From the NCBI GenBank assembly GCA_030704615.1, contig CM060734.1, positions 14,136,001 to 14,200,000 of the forward strand: a stretch of 64,000 nucleotides of DNA, written 5' to 3'. This document shows, in pieces, positions 1 to 12,345 of this stretch. The translations under genes and the position numbers were made by a program. A model generated the notes under the pieces. It saw only the letters and a list, made by a program, of their open reading frames with translations. It made no database searches and was not told where the DNA came from. The stretch is from Takakia lepidozioides (taxonomy: Eukaryota > Streptophyta > Takakiopsida > Takakiales > Takakiaceae). Numbering within the stretch: position 1 is the first letter of the stretch; every line of letters starts with the position of its first letter.

Positions 1-896
1 CTCGAAATTTGACTAAGTTAAGTATAAAATGGACTAACCAGAGTTACATGAGAAACCGGGGTTACATAGGGTTACACCAATTGGAGGGTTACATTGATTG
101 GGGTTACACTACAAGAGTCTCCCATCAAGAATTGCACCCCAACCCTCGCCGCCTGCACCGCTATTACCTTACCATCACGCTACCCACCACAGCCTGCAAC
201 CCACTCGGATTCTTAAGTATTTAATAGTGAAACCAAGGTAAGACGGGGTGGGGAGGATTTGACAGGGCCCCCCCCCGCCAGAGTAGCCCATGCTGGGGGG
301 CGAAAGTACCGTCAGATCACACGCGTCCATTAAGTTCTTACATTATTCCTATTATCTTCCAATTAATTACATGCAAAATTAACCAGACCTTCTCAATAGA
401 TGAAACATCCACTTTTTCAGTTGAGCATCCGGTTGTCATCTATTGTTCAACTGATTAATTTCATCCAAGACGTTTGAAGAGTCTCTCGGGACGCAGAGTA
501 TGGGTCGAGGAAGAGCAAGTGGCGGAGGCAGAGAAGATGAAGAAGATGAAGAAGACGGAGGTGCTGATCAGGCGGAGATTATCCGCCCTCATGTACAAGG
601 ATGTTCTTAGAGTCTCTTGTGGACCGTGCAGAAATCGAAAGGAACGACATTGTACCGAAAAAATCATGTGTAATCACATCTAGCTCTTCTATAACTCTCT
701 TCTGCATTGCGAGCGTCATCTCTGTCTTGCTGCCAGATCCAGGACTGAGATCTTAAGGCCTTGAATGAAATTGTTTCGGGTTTGAGAAACAATTCAACCC
801 ACAAACTTGTGTAATGCAAGCTGAATTTGTTGGGCTATTTAGTGCATTGGCTGGATCTGACACTCTGGAGCCGTGTTGTCACTATTCTGTTAATGT
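1..896. other. No recognisable gene
   Basis: I see no coding similarity here. A G/C homopolymer stretch lies near 257-300 and a short purine-rich reading frame near 474-683 encodes a Lys/Arg-rich peptide with no family I recognise. The last 70 bases may be the degraded upstream edge of the helicase fragment that follows. Confidence 0.4.
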
Positions 897-1192
897 TGAG
901 AGTATTGGCCACTGCTCCAACTAATGCAGCAGTGGACGATTTGGTGGAAAGGATTGCATTTGCAGGCCTCAATGTTGTCCGAGTGGGAAACCCAACCAGT
1001 GTGGCCCCAGCTGTGTCAGCAACATCTCTGAGTAATATTGTATACGTGAAGTTGGCCAGCTTCCTTCGGGAGATGGTAAGGAGGCAAGCGGTGTAGTGAT
1101 TTGAGGCAATACCTAGGAGATGGTTCTATGGCAGCACAGATTCGGCAGGTATTGAAACAGCTTGGAAAAGCATTGGAGTTAAGGGAGAGGGG
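897..1192 (+). pseudogene. SMUBP2/IGHMBP2-like SF1 helicase fragment
   Basis: The translation contains ATAPTNAAVDDLVERI followed by GLNVVRVGNP and, after a one-base frame change near 1095, IRQVLKQLGKALELRER. This order matches helicase motif Ia and the following region of IGHMBP2/SMUBP-2-like superfamily 1 helicases, which unwind RNA or DNA using ATP. The Walker A and B motifs are absent, so only about 95 residues of a normally much longer protein survive. The frameshift at about 1095 and the adjacent stop codons show it is broken. It ends less than 50 bases before the first recognised exon of the glycosyltransferase gene and in the same orientation. It could be a relic exon of a displaced gene. 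Confidence 0.65.
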
Positions 1193-1239
1193 ATGCCCTT
1201 TCATCAGCCCAGGTCAGTGAGCCGTTCAATTTCTTACAG

Positions 1240-4200
1240 AAAACTGCTTTCTTGGGGCTGCAGGGGTGGTGCTGATTTCCTTGCTGGTGACGGCCTGGCT
1301 GTGGTGGGCTATGGAGCCCATGCAAGCAGAAGCAGGATCATTCACTGACATGGAAAAAAATATCAGTAATATGATTTCAGGCATGGACGTATGCAACAGA
1401 AATAATTATCCCCCACCATGGGAGCTACGGGGTGATCAGCTTACCATATTAGTCAATGGATTTGCGGAAGCCCGCTTGCCATTACTGCAAGAAAGTGTCC
1501 GAATGTACTCTGCATCTACCGCTGTACATTCAGTGTTTATACTGTGGGGCAATACATCTACCCCAGCATCTGTCCTCCAGGAGACAAAATTCGAGACACT
1601 TGGAGCCCCAATCTACATAGTGAGGCAAGAATCTCCAAGTTTAAATGATCGGTTCCTCCCTCGGCCCTACATCAAAACAAAGGCGGTGATGATCTGCGAT
1701 GATGATATTACAATTGAACCTAACAGCCTGGAATTTGCACTGCAGGTATTAATCACAGTAAGCATGTGCTCAAAGCCTATCAAGACAGTCAAAATTTGAT
1801 ATGGAATTTGAGTGAGGTTTGATTGTTCACTGTACAGGTTTATAAATGGATCCAGAGACTTCTAGAGGCCCTCAAGCTACAGATGAACAAATGCGTTAAG
1901 TACTATCAACACGCACTGGGTGGGGATCTGATGCAGGTGTGGCGTGATAATCCAGTGCGAATAGTGGGCTTCTTCCCGCGAGCCCATTCGTACCAACTAG
2001 AAAGCCACTCATGGATCTATACAAGACATCAACAGAGGTACTCTATTATGCTGACAAAGCTCATGATTCTTGCCACGGACTACCTATATCGCTATACCTG
2101 TGAAATGCCGGTGGGTGTGCGAGAGTATGTTGATCTGGGATTGAACTGTGAAGACATTGCCATGAACTTCTTGGTCTCAAACTACAGGTACTCGCTTTGA
2201 TCTGGATGATGTTTCATCTGTATTGCCTTTTTTCTCTGGTTTGGTTTTGATACAATATATAGGCATATTCTTGAACACGCACAGACATACATTTAGTGTG
2301 ACATGTCCAAGCTACACTTCTGAAAGTATGCAGCAAGACCCAAACCAATATAAAATCCCGCACAGTGCCCTTTGAATCATGTCTATGTTGCAGAGTACTA
2401 GTAAATGTGATCTTTGGGGTAACCAATACAAGATATTTAAGTGGTTGCTTTTAAGCTCATGGAAAGCACTTGCAATACATTTGTCGGCATCAAGGTTTCA
2501 ATGTCTTGTATATGCACCATCATATTCTCAGGGAGTGAGGGTATTTGACACGGAAGAGGCACATAATGTGTTCATCGAAAGTTATGTGTTAGGATTTGTG
2601 CAAATCTTGTCTTTAAGGGAATGGCTACATATGTCAGGTGGTTTGTTGTTTGTCATACAGTGGCCTTGGCCCAGTGCTGGTGGAGGGACGGCCCCGAGAC
2701 TGGGGAGATACGCGGAATTCTGACAGGGAATTGAGTACCATGGGGCTAAGTGCTCGTGCAGAGCATAGGAAGGACAGAGGGGATTGCATTGCAGAGTTTC
2801 AAAGGCTGTGGAACAGCATGGAGTTGCGGTTTAGTTATGCCAAGGCAGTCCCCAATTTGGAAGAGCAGGTAAAGTTTCTCCTCTTTCTAAACCCTTCTTC
2901 CAACATCAGTCAAGGTGCTTATCACCAACTCTGTCTTTGCACCTCAAGGAGCATTCCACTCTTTTTCAGTTCTTGGGTTCCATAGAATCTACTTCTCACT
3001 TAGCACCTGCAATCATAACTGCAGACCTTCTCCTAAATTGCTTGTATAGCTTCAGGAGGGTGACCCTGGGGAATTTGATGTTATATTGCCATTTGCAACT
3101 TCTCAGACTTGAACTACTACATGGTGCAACACTCTGAAGAACATAAGTTTGTCAGTGAGTTCACCCTTCAGTTCCAATGTACAGACTTTCACCTATCCAT
3201 ACTTCGTAGTATTGATTGGATTTTTGTGACTCGTCATTGTATCGACTGTGGGGCCTCCAGGTTTACTGTGCAAAGTTTGGTTATTTAGTCAACTGTGACA
3301 GGCATGCAAGTTCCATTCGAGATGCGCGGAGAATTAGCGGTGAGAACTTAATAACACATACATATCGGTATGCCTATGTCACTCTCATAGAGTCCCAGAG
3401 CATGTTGGATGCCTCAATCGTGTTGGCCCAGTCTCTCCGTAACACTGGAACTGTTCACGATATTGTCCTCCTCATTGATACAAGGTGCTCTGTAAGCGCT
3501 AACAATCGGATTCTACAACAACATTTTGATCTTATACAAAAGGTTGACCCCATCCGCCAGGGACAGAAATGGAAGGGGCTGGCAGAGTTGAACTCATGGC
3601 TGCTAATAGAGTTTGAGAGGGTGATCTTTCTTGACATCACATGTTTGATCTTGGTCAACTTGGACCATCTGTTCCTCCTTCCTGAGCCCACAGCAGCTCC
3701 ACAGAGCCATGCAGCAGGCGAGTTCAACACTCGATTGCTGGTCTTGAAGCCCTCAAACCACACCTACTTGGACATTGTGAAGGTGTTGGAGAAATCCATT
3801 GACTTGGACGGTTGCAGTGGACACCAGTTGTTAAACAAGTATTTCAATGGCTGGTTCCAGATGCCAGTTGAGCATCGCCTACCCTTTCGATATAATGTGC
3901 CAATAAGTATGGCAAAGTCTCCAGTCCCATCATATTTTGACTTCAACAAGGCCATGGTTCCTCCTGCAGTGGTCTTTTTCCCCAAGTCAAAGCTAGCCTT
4001 GGGGCATAAGCTGAGGAAGAGGGAGGGAATGATTGGAAATGAGACAAAGACAGGCACCCACAGACAAGCAGTTGATTTTTCCTTACTGGGAAACACCACT
4101 GCAAATGAGAAGCTGTGGTACACTGTTTGGTTAAATCTGCTAGAGGCTTTGAAGAGAAATCACTATCGACCATTGGATGATGACACCACGCTTACTAATA

Positions 4201-5425
4201 AATCGGCTCCTGACACTCTGGTGAATCTGATTTGGCCACCAAGGCCCCAACCGGCAGCCTCCGAGCACCTGTCTTTGTCCTCACCTGATGGCAGATCACA
4301 GGAAGCATTCATCACAGTTGTGTGGGCAGCTGAGCAACTTCTCTCTGTAGCAGGTAAGTAGGATGGATGTGTGTAGACGTATACATTTGTATGTCTGGGT
4401 TTGTACATAAGAATGACATATATTCAAATTTATATCTCGGTGGGGTGTGGGTCTCATGGAGAGCTATCACAAGCGCAAGTTAAGTCAAATGGCACCAGCG
4501 TGCCAAGATGTTTGTGGATCATTTTTCTACAGTCCTACTTTGAGCCCATTCAAGAGCAACATCTGTATGTTGAGGTCTCATGGTATTGCAGATTTCCAGA
4601 ATTTGGGAATGATGCCCAAGGCAGCAGTGCCAGTGTTTGAATCTGGCATTACATTAAGTATATCAATGTTTTGTCAGCAGGTCCAGCTAGAGTCTACAAT
4701 GAACACTGACTACCTTATACTGAAAGTTGATGTGGTTTGCAGGCTGGGTTACAACATACCTACAACATCATTTGTGGCCTTCTCGGCATGAAACACTCCT
4801 TTTAGTGCTTTCCACAGTGAAGGACAACGCATGGGTACCATACAGCGGTCTCTTTAGTCAAATTGTAGTTGTGGATCCGATTGACGTGGGAGGCCGCATC
4901 GTTGACCCCTCTTACATGATTCTACATGTCTGGAATCAGACAAGATATGAGAAGTTGATTTACGTGGACCACGCCTCTCTCTTTATGGACAACTGTAATT
5001 TGTTGCTCGAGTTTCTCCCCTTTGCAGCAATCCCAAGCTACTTTTTGCCAGACACATTTTCAACCAAAGTGATGGTGATACAGCCGGATAGACCCACATT
5101 CTTGGATTTACTAAGAAAGCTTGCCCTCCTTGATAGTGCAGGGCCACCAGTGGTACGATTCCTGAATGAATTTCTTAGTGAGTGGTACCTAAGTTCTCCA
5201 ATGCATCGCATTGCGCCATCCTTCCACTTCCAGTTTTCTATTGATCTAGGGTTGAAGACTAGAAAAGAACCATGGAAAATTATTGCTGTTTCTTCCCCAC
5301 ACAAGCTTGATGCAACATCTGAGACTGTCAAATTGTGGCGGCAAGCAGTGTGTGAAATGCAGCCATCAATCGCACCTACTATTCTCTCTCCAATTTGCAA
5401 TTCAACTGAGCTTCAAATTGGCTAG
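1240..5425 (+). CDS. GT64-GT8-GT8 fusion glycosyltransferase, type II membrane protein
   Basis: Five exons join in phase at canonical sites: 1240-1745, 1937-2187, 2661-2868, 3261-4353 and 4743-5425 (stop TAG). From 1266 onward this gives about 904 residues. The first exon opens with a hydrophobic stretch (GVVLISLLVTAWLWW) that looks like a Golgi signal anchor; the acceptor TTCTTACAG before 1240 suggests a further upstream exon with the start codon. Exons 1-3 form a GT64 (exostosin C-terminal) domain with the metal-binding DDD in MICDDDITIEP and the VGFFPR motif. Exon 4 is a GT8/glycogenin-like domain (YAYVTLIESQSM, then VIFLDITCLIL). Exon 5 is a second GT8-like domain (LIYVDHASLFM). The usual GT8 DxD metal motif (DAD) reads DIT and DHA, so both GT8 domains may lack catalysis. 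A role in glycan synthesis in the Golgi is inferred; the substrate is unknown. Confidence 0.8.
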
Positions 5426-6435
5426 TTATGGCTACATTTTCCCAGTCCATTAACCTTGCAGAACATCCTCAATGCACGTAATCTGGTTCCACTTCTCACC
5501 TGCTGGGCGAGGTGTGGCTGGTGCTCCCCTTATTCTGGCTATTGGGCACAGCTGGTGTGCTGGTGTTTGGAAGCCCACTTTGGCTGCCTAACAAATGCCA
5601 CCTTTTCTGTGGACATGTGCTGCTTTGATCTGATCGAGCAGAAACTTCTGAGGTATGGGTTCCTTGCCTATCTAACTCAGCTCAGCTCTGTCTTGCAAAG
5701 CAGGTTCGTAGCCTGAGTGAGTGCTAGAAGGAATGATGCTTTGTGTGCTTTAGTAGAAGATTCTTCAATCTGCTTGTCAGAGCGTGGTCCCGTCCTCTTG
5801 GTTTTTCCATTGCCAGGTCATGGTCCAGTGATAGATCTGGCCAACCCCCCCACCCGTCTTGCATCCACCTGTGTGTCACCGAAACCCTTTCACGGACGGA
5901 CCAGAAATCAGAATAGGCTCAAAATGACCCAGAAAGTATTTTCTCACCTAGTTTTTGTCAGCCTGAGAAGCAGGGGGTTGCCCATTTACACAATTTCCAG
6001 GCATTCTCTTAAAGATGACATTCAGACCTATGAATCTTGAATTTAGCCTCTGCAAAGATATTGCTGGAATTGAGTACACTTTGAAGATGAAACCAATCAT
6101 GGATAGTTAACCATGGCTGGAGTCTATGGTTTGTCTTCCAGCCTCTACATAGTATGTTCAGCCTGACTCTCTCTGGTAAGGTTATCAGCACTCTGAAGCA
6201 ATTTCAGCCCCTGCAATCTACATGCTCATCATCAATGCGAAAAAGATAACTGCTGCCGACTCCCATGGTCTCGTATAGGCTGGAACGCTCATTAGTCACT
6301 GTGAACAAAGGCAAACGAAAAAGAAGGGAAAACTGTGGACAAGGAAGGAGTGCACAACGATGTCTTTTCCTTCATCTATGGGCAGTGTGAAGGAAAGGTA
6401 AACACAAAAGAAGCGAAACTGTGGACGAGGAGGAA
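5426..6435. other. Intergenic, no recognised gene
   Basis: This follows the glycosyltransferase stop codon. Around 5,500-5,620 one frame encodes a hydrophobic, tryptophan-rich stretch (EVWLVLPLFWLLG) that could be a membrane segment of an unrecognised or decayed exon, with a possible donor at about 5,653. Nothing else is recognisable. Confidence 0.4.
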
Positions 6436-6439
6436 GTGC

Positions 6440-7415
6440 ACTTCCTTCACCTAGAATGGCCAGGTTGCAGCCTCTTGGAAATTGGAATGGAAGTGAAGGC
6501 TTCTACGACCTTCAAGAAGCTTGCAACTGGAGTGGAGGAGAGTACTGTGGATGAAGCTGTTCTGGAAGTTGGTAAGACAATGAAAGGAAAGCCAGACCAC
6601 AGAGCCATAAGGAGGCTCACAACAGAAGTTTAGGAGAGTCCTGTATATAAGGAGGAAGGTGCTCTGAAAGCTGGTAAGACAAAGAAAGTGAAGCCATGCC
6701 TTCAAGCAGTCAGGAGACTCACAACAGCAGTGGAGAAGAATCCTATATGTAAGGAGGACACTGTTTTGGATGGTGTTAAGATAAAGAAAGAGAAGCCGAG
6801 TCTCTGAGCAGTCCAGAGGTTCACCACAGCGGTTGAGGAGAGTCCTGTGTGTAAGAGAAATCTGTTCTGGAAGGTGGCGAGACAGAGAGCGCGAAGCCCA
6901 ACCCCGAATCGGTTAGGGGGTTCACATCAGCAGTGGAGAAGTGTGTAGTAAGGAGGAAGCTGTCCTGGAAGCTGGTAAGAGAAAAAAAGAGAAGCCAAGC
7001 GGCAGAGCAGTCAGGGGGCTCACCACAGTGGTGGAGGAGAGGTCTGTGTGTAAGGAGGAAGCTGTGCTGGATGATAGTAAGAGAGAAATGAAATGAAATG
7101 GTGCTTTATAGCGTCCGAGAGAGAAAGAGAAGCCCAGGTCCCGAGCACTCACAACAGTGGTGGAGGAGAGTTTCTTGTGTAAGGAGGACACTGTCATGGA
7201 CGGTGGTCAGAGAAAGAAAGAGAAGCCAAGACACGGAGCAGTCAGGGGGCTCACAACAGTGTTGGAGGAGAGTTCTGTATGTCAAGAGGAAGCTGTCATG
7301 GAAGGTGGTAAGAGAAAGAAAGAGAAGCCAAGCCATGGAGCAGTCAGGGGGCTCACAGCAGTGGAGGAGAGTTCTGTGTAAGGAGGAAGCAGTCCTGGAT
7401 GGTGGTAAGAGATTG
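6440..7415 (+). repeat. About 100-bp tandem array, partly open in frame
   Basis: A unit of 98-103 bases recurs about nine times; the anchor CTGTCNTGGANGGTGGTAAG occurs near 6560, 6663, 6765, 6864, 6959, 7060, 7192, 7291 and 7389. In one frame the units read EESSVCKEEAVLDGGKRKKE followed by KPSHGAVRGLTT, about 33 residues per unit, but the frame breaks several times. Related units reappear at 12,135-12,345, so the array was probably continuous before the LINE insertions at 7.4-11.7 kb. I do not know a protein with this repeat; it may be a minisatellite or a decayed repeat exon. Confidence 0.7.
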
Positions 7416-7418
7416 TAC

Positions 7419-9780
7419 TCATAAGACGTTGTTTGCCGTAGCCTTGTGGCCATTGACCCCGCGCCCAGTTTGAGCAGGAACAAAAGGGACAGAACCTACC
7501 TCTGTCAGGGGCTGACGTTGGTAGTAAGACTTACCTTCATATATAGAATTAATCCGGGTTTTCCAGATATCCTCTAGAAATCCCTTCACACAAGCATCAA
7601 TCTGCTGTGTGTGATTTGCCCAAAAACTAGGCCTCAGGAGGGCCTGGGCTTTTAGCTCAGCCTCGAGACTTTCAAAGTTGGTAAACAGGGGTACAGGCAC
7701 AATTCCCTTGATAGATTTGAAGAGAGCGTCTCTTTGGTGAGAGAACCCCGGACAGTGTATCAGAAAATGAATACTGTCTTCAGATTGCCCACACAACGGG
7801 CAATTGCACTCTCCCTTTCCTCTCTGCTTCTGTTTGCTGTTCAAAGGTAGGCTTCCTGCCCTGAGTTTAAATTTCAGTCTAGTGCCGAGAGTGGGTAGAC
7901 CCTTGAGGTCATCCAAGATGTCCTCCCCCATGTCACTGACTGGAAACAAGTTCAGGGAAGTTTTCTGCCTAGCTTCATTTTCATCAGACAATCTCATGGC
8001 AACAGACATGGCTTTGGATACTACAGCCTCTAAGTCAGATTTATGCAGCAGGGTCAAGACTTGCGGATCCAGGTCCAGGTCCTTGAGAATCTCTTCTACT
8101 CTCTTCTGCCAGGACTTAGCCTGTTTGACAGGGCGGTCCTGTTTCCAAGATATAGAGTCGATTAACTTAGAATATCTGGTGTTGGACATATGTTGCAGCT
8201 GACCCCACCATCTGACCTTGAATTCATCTCGTCGGGAGCTTAAGGACGGAATGCCAAACTCACCCCGAACAGCCACATTGGCTGTTTTGGAGCATGCTGA
8301 CATACACTCCTTAAGCACCCCCACTTGAATGGATTCTAGAGACTTAGCCTGGTTGGAGTTATCAACCCATATTGCAGATCCGTACTCCAAGGCAGGTCTA
8401 GTAACGCGACAAAGCATGGTTTTCTTAACCTCAGAGTTGACCCCTCTGCAGTGGAAAAATTTAGTGAGCCCCAGAGCTTTGCCCTTGCCAGTTTGAACAA
8501 CTTTCCGGATATGTGCATCCCAATTACAATTGGAGGAAAACTCAACGCCCAGGTAAGTGTAGGAAGGGAGGACCGGGATCTCTTGGCTACCCCACTGCCA
8601 CTTAAGATCACTTCCTCCCTCTCCTCTGTCGTTGAATGCTACCACTGCACATTTGCTGACATTAGCCTCTAGCCCCCAAAGATCAAAGTATCTCTTCGCG
8701 CAATCAATCAACTCCTGGAGATTGGTTGGAGTCTCCCCTATGCCTGCAAAGTCATCCGCAAACATAAGGGCTGGTATGGTGGTATCACCCACCCTTAACC
8801 CAAATCCCTCACTTTCCACATCCTCGAGGAGTTGATTGATGAAAACATTGAAGAGCAGAGGGGAGAGAGTACATCCTTGAGCTACACCTTGGTCTATGTC
8901 AAAGAAGTTGGACTTCTGTCCGTTAACAGTGACACAGCTTTTGGTGTGTGCATACAAGTTGTGGACAACTCTCCACATCTTTCCCTTGATCCCACAAGAC
9001 CAGAGGCGGAACCATAGGCCATCTCTCCACACTGTGTCATAAGCCTTTTTGACATCCAGGAAAAAAACATAAGTGGGTTTCCCTTCTTTTTTCCTTCCCT
9101 GGATAATCTGGCTTAGAGTGAAGATATGATCCACACAGCCCCTGTTTCGCCGAAAGCCAGCTTGGCCTTCGTGGAAACAACCTCTAGACTCCAGATCAAC
9201 CTCGATACGAGTACTTATAACTCTGCAGAATGTCTTGCCAACAGCATTGAGGAGCGTGATGCCACGGTAGTTCCCCGGTTCTTCTCTGTCACCCTTCTTG
9301 TATAGATTGACAATGACCCCCTGTCGCCAGCGAAAGGGGATCATTTCAGTCTTCCAGATAAGGTTAAAGAGGAGAACTAGGGCCTCTATCATGGGATCGC
9401 CACCGTGCTTGATAAGCTCGTTGACAATACCATCAGGTCCACCAGCTTTATATCCATTTAAATGTTCAATTGCTTCCACAATCTCAGAAGAACTAATGGG
9501 AGCGTTATAAGCCATTGAAATATACTCCAGTTCATCAGGGCTGTTTTGAATCATAGGAACAGTTTTTCCAACTGTGTCCCTCGATTCAGCAGAAGACCCC
9601 TCACTGTTAGACCTAGAAGTTCTGCCAAGGATACTGTAGTGAGTTTCAAAGGTTTTGACAATGTCAACCGATGAAGTCACCACTGCAGTAGTCTTCAGCG
9701 CTTGTACTTGCTGACCATTTTTCGGCTTGTACAAACGTTGAAGGGCCAACCAGAATTTCTTGTCATTACCACCATGGTGG
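7419..9780 (-). CDS. LINE-A ORF2 C-terminal part: reverse transcriptase and zinc knuckle
   Basis: A long open frame of about 785 residues encodes the post-endonuclease part of a non-LTR retrotransposon ORF2. Landmarks in order are GGPDGIVNELIKHGG, EEPGNYRGITLLN, the palm aspartate in YVFFLDVKKAYDTV, GVAQGCTLSPLLFN, the catalytic pair in LMFADDFAGIGE, and a C-terminal CCHC motif (CPLCGQSEDSIHFLIHC). It would copy element RNA at a nicked target. The frame ends at the border of the 100-bp array and no poly(A) is seen there. The N-terminus is truncated at about 9,780, where the sequence inverts. The uninterrupted frame suggests a fairly recent insertion. Confidence 0.9.
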
Positions 9781-10378
9781 TTTGAACACAAGACGAGCAA
9801 ATTCTATACACGGGGTAATTGTCCCCAAGCCGTCAGATGGACAATCTGTCCCTAAGTGTGCAGAGCCTGAACGTCGTGTAACTGAAGGATTTGGTACTCT
9901 AAATGGTTTACCAATCCTCAAAGTCTACACAAGACGAGCAAAATCTATACACGGGGTAGTTGTCCCCAAGCAGTCAGACGGACAATCTGTCCCTAAGTGT
10001 GCGGAGCCTGTGCGTCGTGTAACTGAAGGATTTGGTACCCTGAATGGTTTACCAATTCTCAAAGTTTACACAAGACAAGCAAAATCTACACACGGGGTAA
10101 CTGTCCCCCCTTTGCAGAACGGTTGGCCGTCCAGGAGCAATCACAAGCTTCCTAGACTACAAACAATTCATATGCAAAGGGCTGGCTTGCGGCTGGGTAC
10201 TTTCAATTTCTCAGGGCTGACTAACCAAAGGAAACAACTCGAAGTGGCACAAGTTCTTCAGGCCAATAACATTCATATTTGTGCTGGTCAGGAGACATGG
10301 GAAACTCCGGATAAATTGGTTGGAGATGTCAATGGGTATAAGTGGACGGGTAAGATGTGTACTCTCAAGGCAGAGTGA
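9781..10378 (+). pseudogene. LINE-A inverted 5' segment: ORF2 N-terminus and start of AP endonuclease
   Basis: On the opposite strand from the reverse transcriptase, the open frame at 9,782-10,378 ends in LRLGTFNFSGLTNQRKQLE and ICAGQETWETPDKL, the first part of an apurinic endonuclease-like domain typical of LINE ORF2. The second half of the endonuclease is missing. The order (5' piece inverted, its 5' end abutting the reverse transcriptase piece) is the arrangement made by twin priming during LINE integration. Confidence 0.8.
9788..10120 (+). repeat. 141-bp in-frame tandem repeat in LINE-A ORF2 N-terminus
   Basis: Units start at 9,788, 9,929 and 10,070, an exact 141-base period that keeps the reading frame (47 residues, containing SDGQSVPKCAEP and RRVTEGFGTLNGLPILKVY). 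Two units are complete and the third is partial. Confidence 0.85.
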
Positions 10379-10384
10379 TGGGTC

Positions 10385-11707
10385 TGTAGTTTCTAGTGTT
10401 AGCCCTATCTTTTTTTTGTAAAATATGGTAATCCCCCCCTGCGATATAGGGGCAGACATGCGTCCAAAGGTTTTTATCATATTGGCCATTTCACAGAAGT
10501 CTTCGGAGATGTGGGACCACACTGCTTTGTAAAATTCAACCTGCATCCCATCAATCATGAGGGTCTTGTTGTTGCTCATGAGGTTGAACGCATCCTCCAG
10601 TTCCTGAGCCGAGAATTCCCCATGAATCCTGATTCAGCAGGATTGAGCATCTAGGGAATTGCAAATAGGCAGCGTTGCAGGTTACATAGTTTATCTGGAT
10701 CTGCAGGGTCATCCTAGAATAACGAGGTAAAGTTCGTGGAAGCCAGATCACATAAGTCTCGGGGTTTGGATGACTTAAGTGCCATTGTTGCCTATAATCA
10801 ATTTTTTGAAATGCTTTAGAGGGATTGCCTCAACTTCATCTTTTGGAAGAAGTAATTTGTCATTTTTTCCTCCTCAGGAAAAAATTCCTGCTTGCATTTG
10901 CATTTTTTTTCCTAGACGACCTACGGCCAGGATTTGCCTTTTATGATCAGAGGCCGTAATCACTTTGCTTAGGTCCTGTATGTGGCCGAGAGTTTGGATA
11001 TGAATATCTGATTGGGCGAGTCAGGTGGTTCCTTGACTCCAACCATGCTGTTTCCAGCCCAAGAATGAATGCTAGGATCTTGAGATGACTAGTGTTAAGC
11101 GGCCTATAGATGCCTCTACCTCGCCTTTGAGCATTTTGGCATTGAAAGGGTGGGGGCAATCACAACGTGGTCAAACCCCTGAGCAATGGGTTTCTGAGGC
11201 TGCAAAAGGCTTGCACCATTGGAGATGGACATAGAGGGAGTTTTATGATTTTTTAACCTCGGTCATAGGAGCTTACAAGATAATTGCAAAAGCTTTGGCA
11301 CTGCGTATTCAACCCCTTCAACCCTATTTTAACTATTTTAACTATTCTGCTCTGCTGTTTGGATTCAACCTCATCCAGAGCATCAAACCGATTAGAAACT
11401 CTCAAGTTGAAGTCCTTGCCCTTGGTTGTCTTCCTAGAGCGCCCCATTGAATCACCAATGTCTAAGACCCCTCTCCAGCCAGTCAAGGGACGAACTTCTT
11501 TGAGATTGAATTGATGTGGGACTCTATTAGAAGCACTTTGGTCATTGCAACCTTCAACGTACCCCTGTTATCAAGTCTCGAGATGGAACCATTAGCCATG
11601 AAATCCAAGCCTAAGCTAGAGCATGTAGTTTTAAAGGACACATCGTCCATCCTGGGATTCACCCCAAAAACTACACATGAAGCCCTAGATTTGGCATAAG
11701 TAACCAA
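10385..11707 (-). pseudogene. LINE-B remnant: ORF1-like, endonuclease and RT N-terminal fragments
   Basis: Reading leftwards there are three decayed pieces in LINE order. The first (11,707-11,253) contains VSNRFDALDE, resembling the ORF1 region of plant LINEs. The second (11,159-10,947) contains LGLETAWLESRNHLTRP, resembling the end of an endonuclease domain. The third (about 10,620-10,390) contains MIDGMQVEFYKAVWSHI and GGITIFYKKK, the entry region of a LINE reverse transcriptase. It stops where LINE-A begins. Several stops and frame changes make it inactive. It is a different clade from LINE-A by sequence. Confidence 0.6.
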
Positions 11708-12134
11708 TTCCCAGGAATCACCCTGAGGAGTGTTGATGTTGATAGGAGCTAAAATTTTGATTGTTGTCGCAGGCTATAAGTTTAAGCACAGGAACCAACC
11801 CGAGCCCCAAGTGCCGAGGTGCTAGACAGAGCATACGACTGCCCAATTTGGGCGGAGGGGCTGCCCCCAAGCGGTAGGGGTCCGCTTGTTACCATTCAGA
11901 GATCACACTCCAGGGAGTTGCAGGGAATGGCCCGTGTAGGCATATTCTAAAGAGGGAAAGGCCCCAAGCTTTCCAACTAAATCCAATGCACTACCTTACC
12001 TGGAGCAAAGCGCTTCAAGTCGAAACAAACAAGGACACGAGGTCACAAGGCCGGCATTTAGTCACAGAGACATTAATGTACTCCCGTATCAAAGTCCACC
12101 CAATGGCAATAGGCTTCCTAGAGGACAGGGAGAA

Positions 12135-12345
12135 ATGGTGGTAAGAGAAAGAAAGAGAAGCAGTCAAGGGGCTCGCAACAGTGGTGGAAGGGAGTTCTAT
12201 GGGTAAGGAGGAAGCTGTCCTGGATAGGTGTAAGAGAAAGCATGAGATTCCCAGCCATGGAGCAGCCAAGAGGCTCACAACAGCGGGGGACAAAAGTCCT
12301 GTGTGTAAGGAAGAAACTGTCCTAGAGGGTAGTAAGACACTTGCA
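12135..12345 (+). repeat. Displaced units of the 100-bp array
   Basis: Two to three units of the array seen at 6,440-7,415 recur here (GGTGGTAAGAGAAAGAAAGA, then EEAVLDRCKRKHEIPSHGA in translation). The LINE sequences between the two blocks appear to have split a single array. Confidence 0.7.

Noticed and set aside
461-683. Small basic or zinc-finger gene
   Set aside because: Short frames on both strands overlap, with simple AAGATGAAGAAG repeats and no conserved motif.
3455-4173. Minus-strand open frames across the glycosyltransferase exon
   Set aside because: They are shadows of the plus-strand exon, which has clear family motifs and in-phase splice sites.
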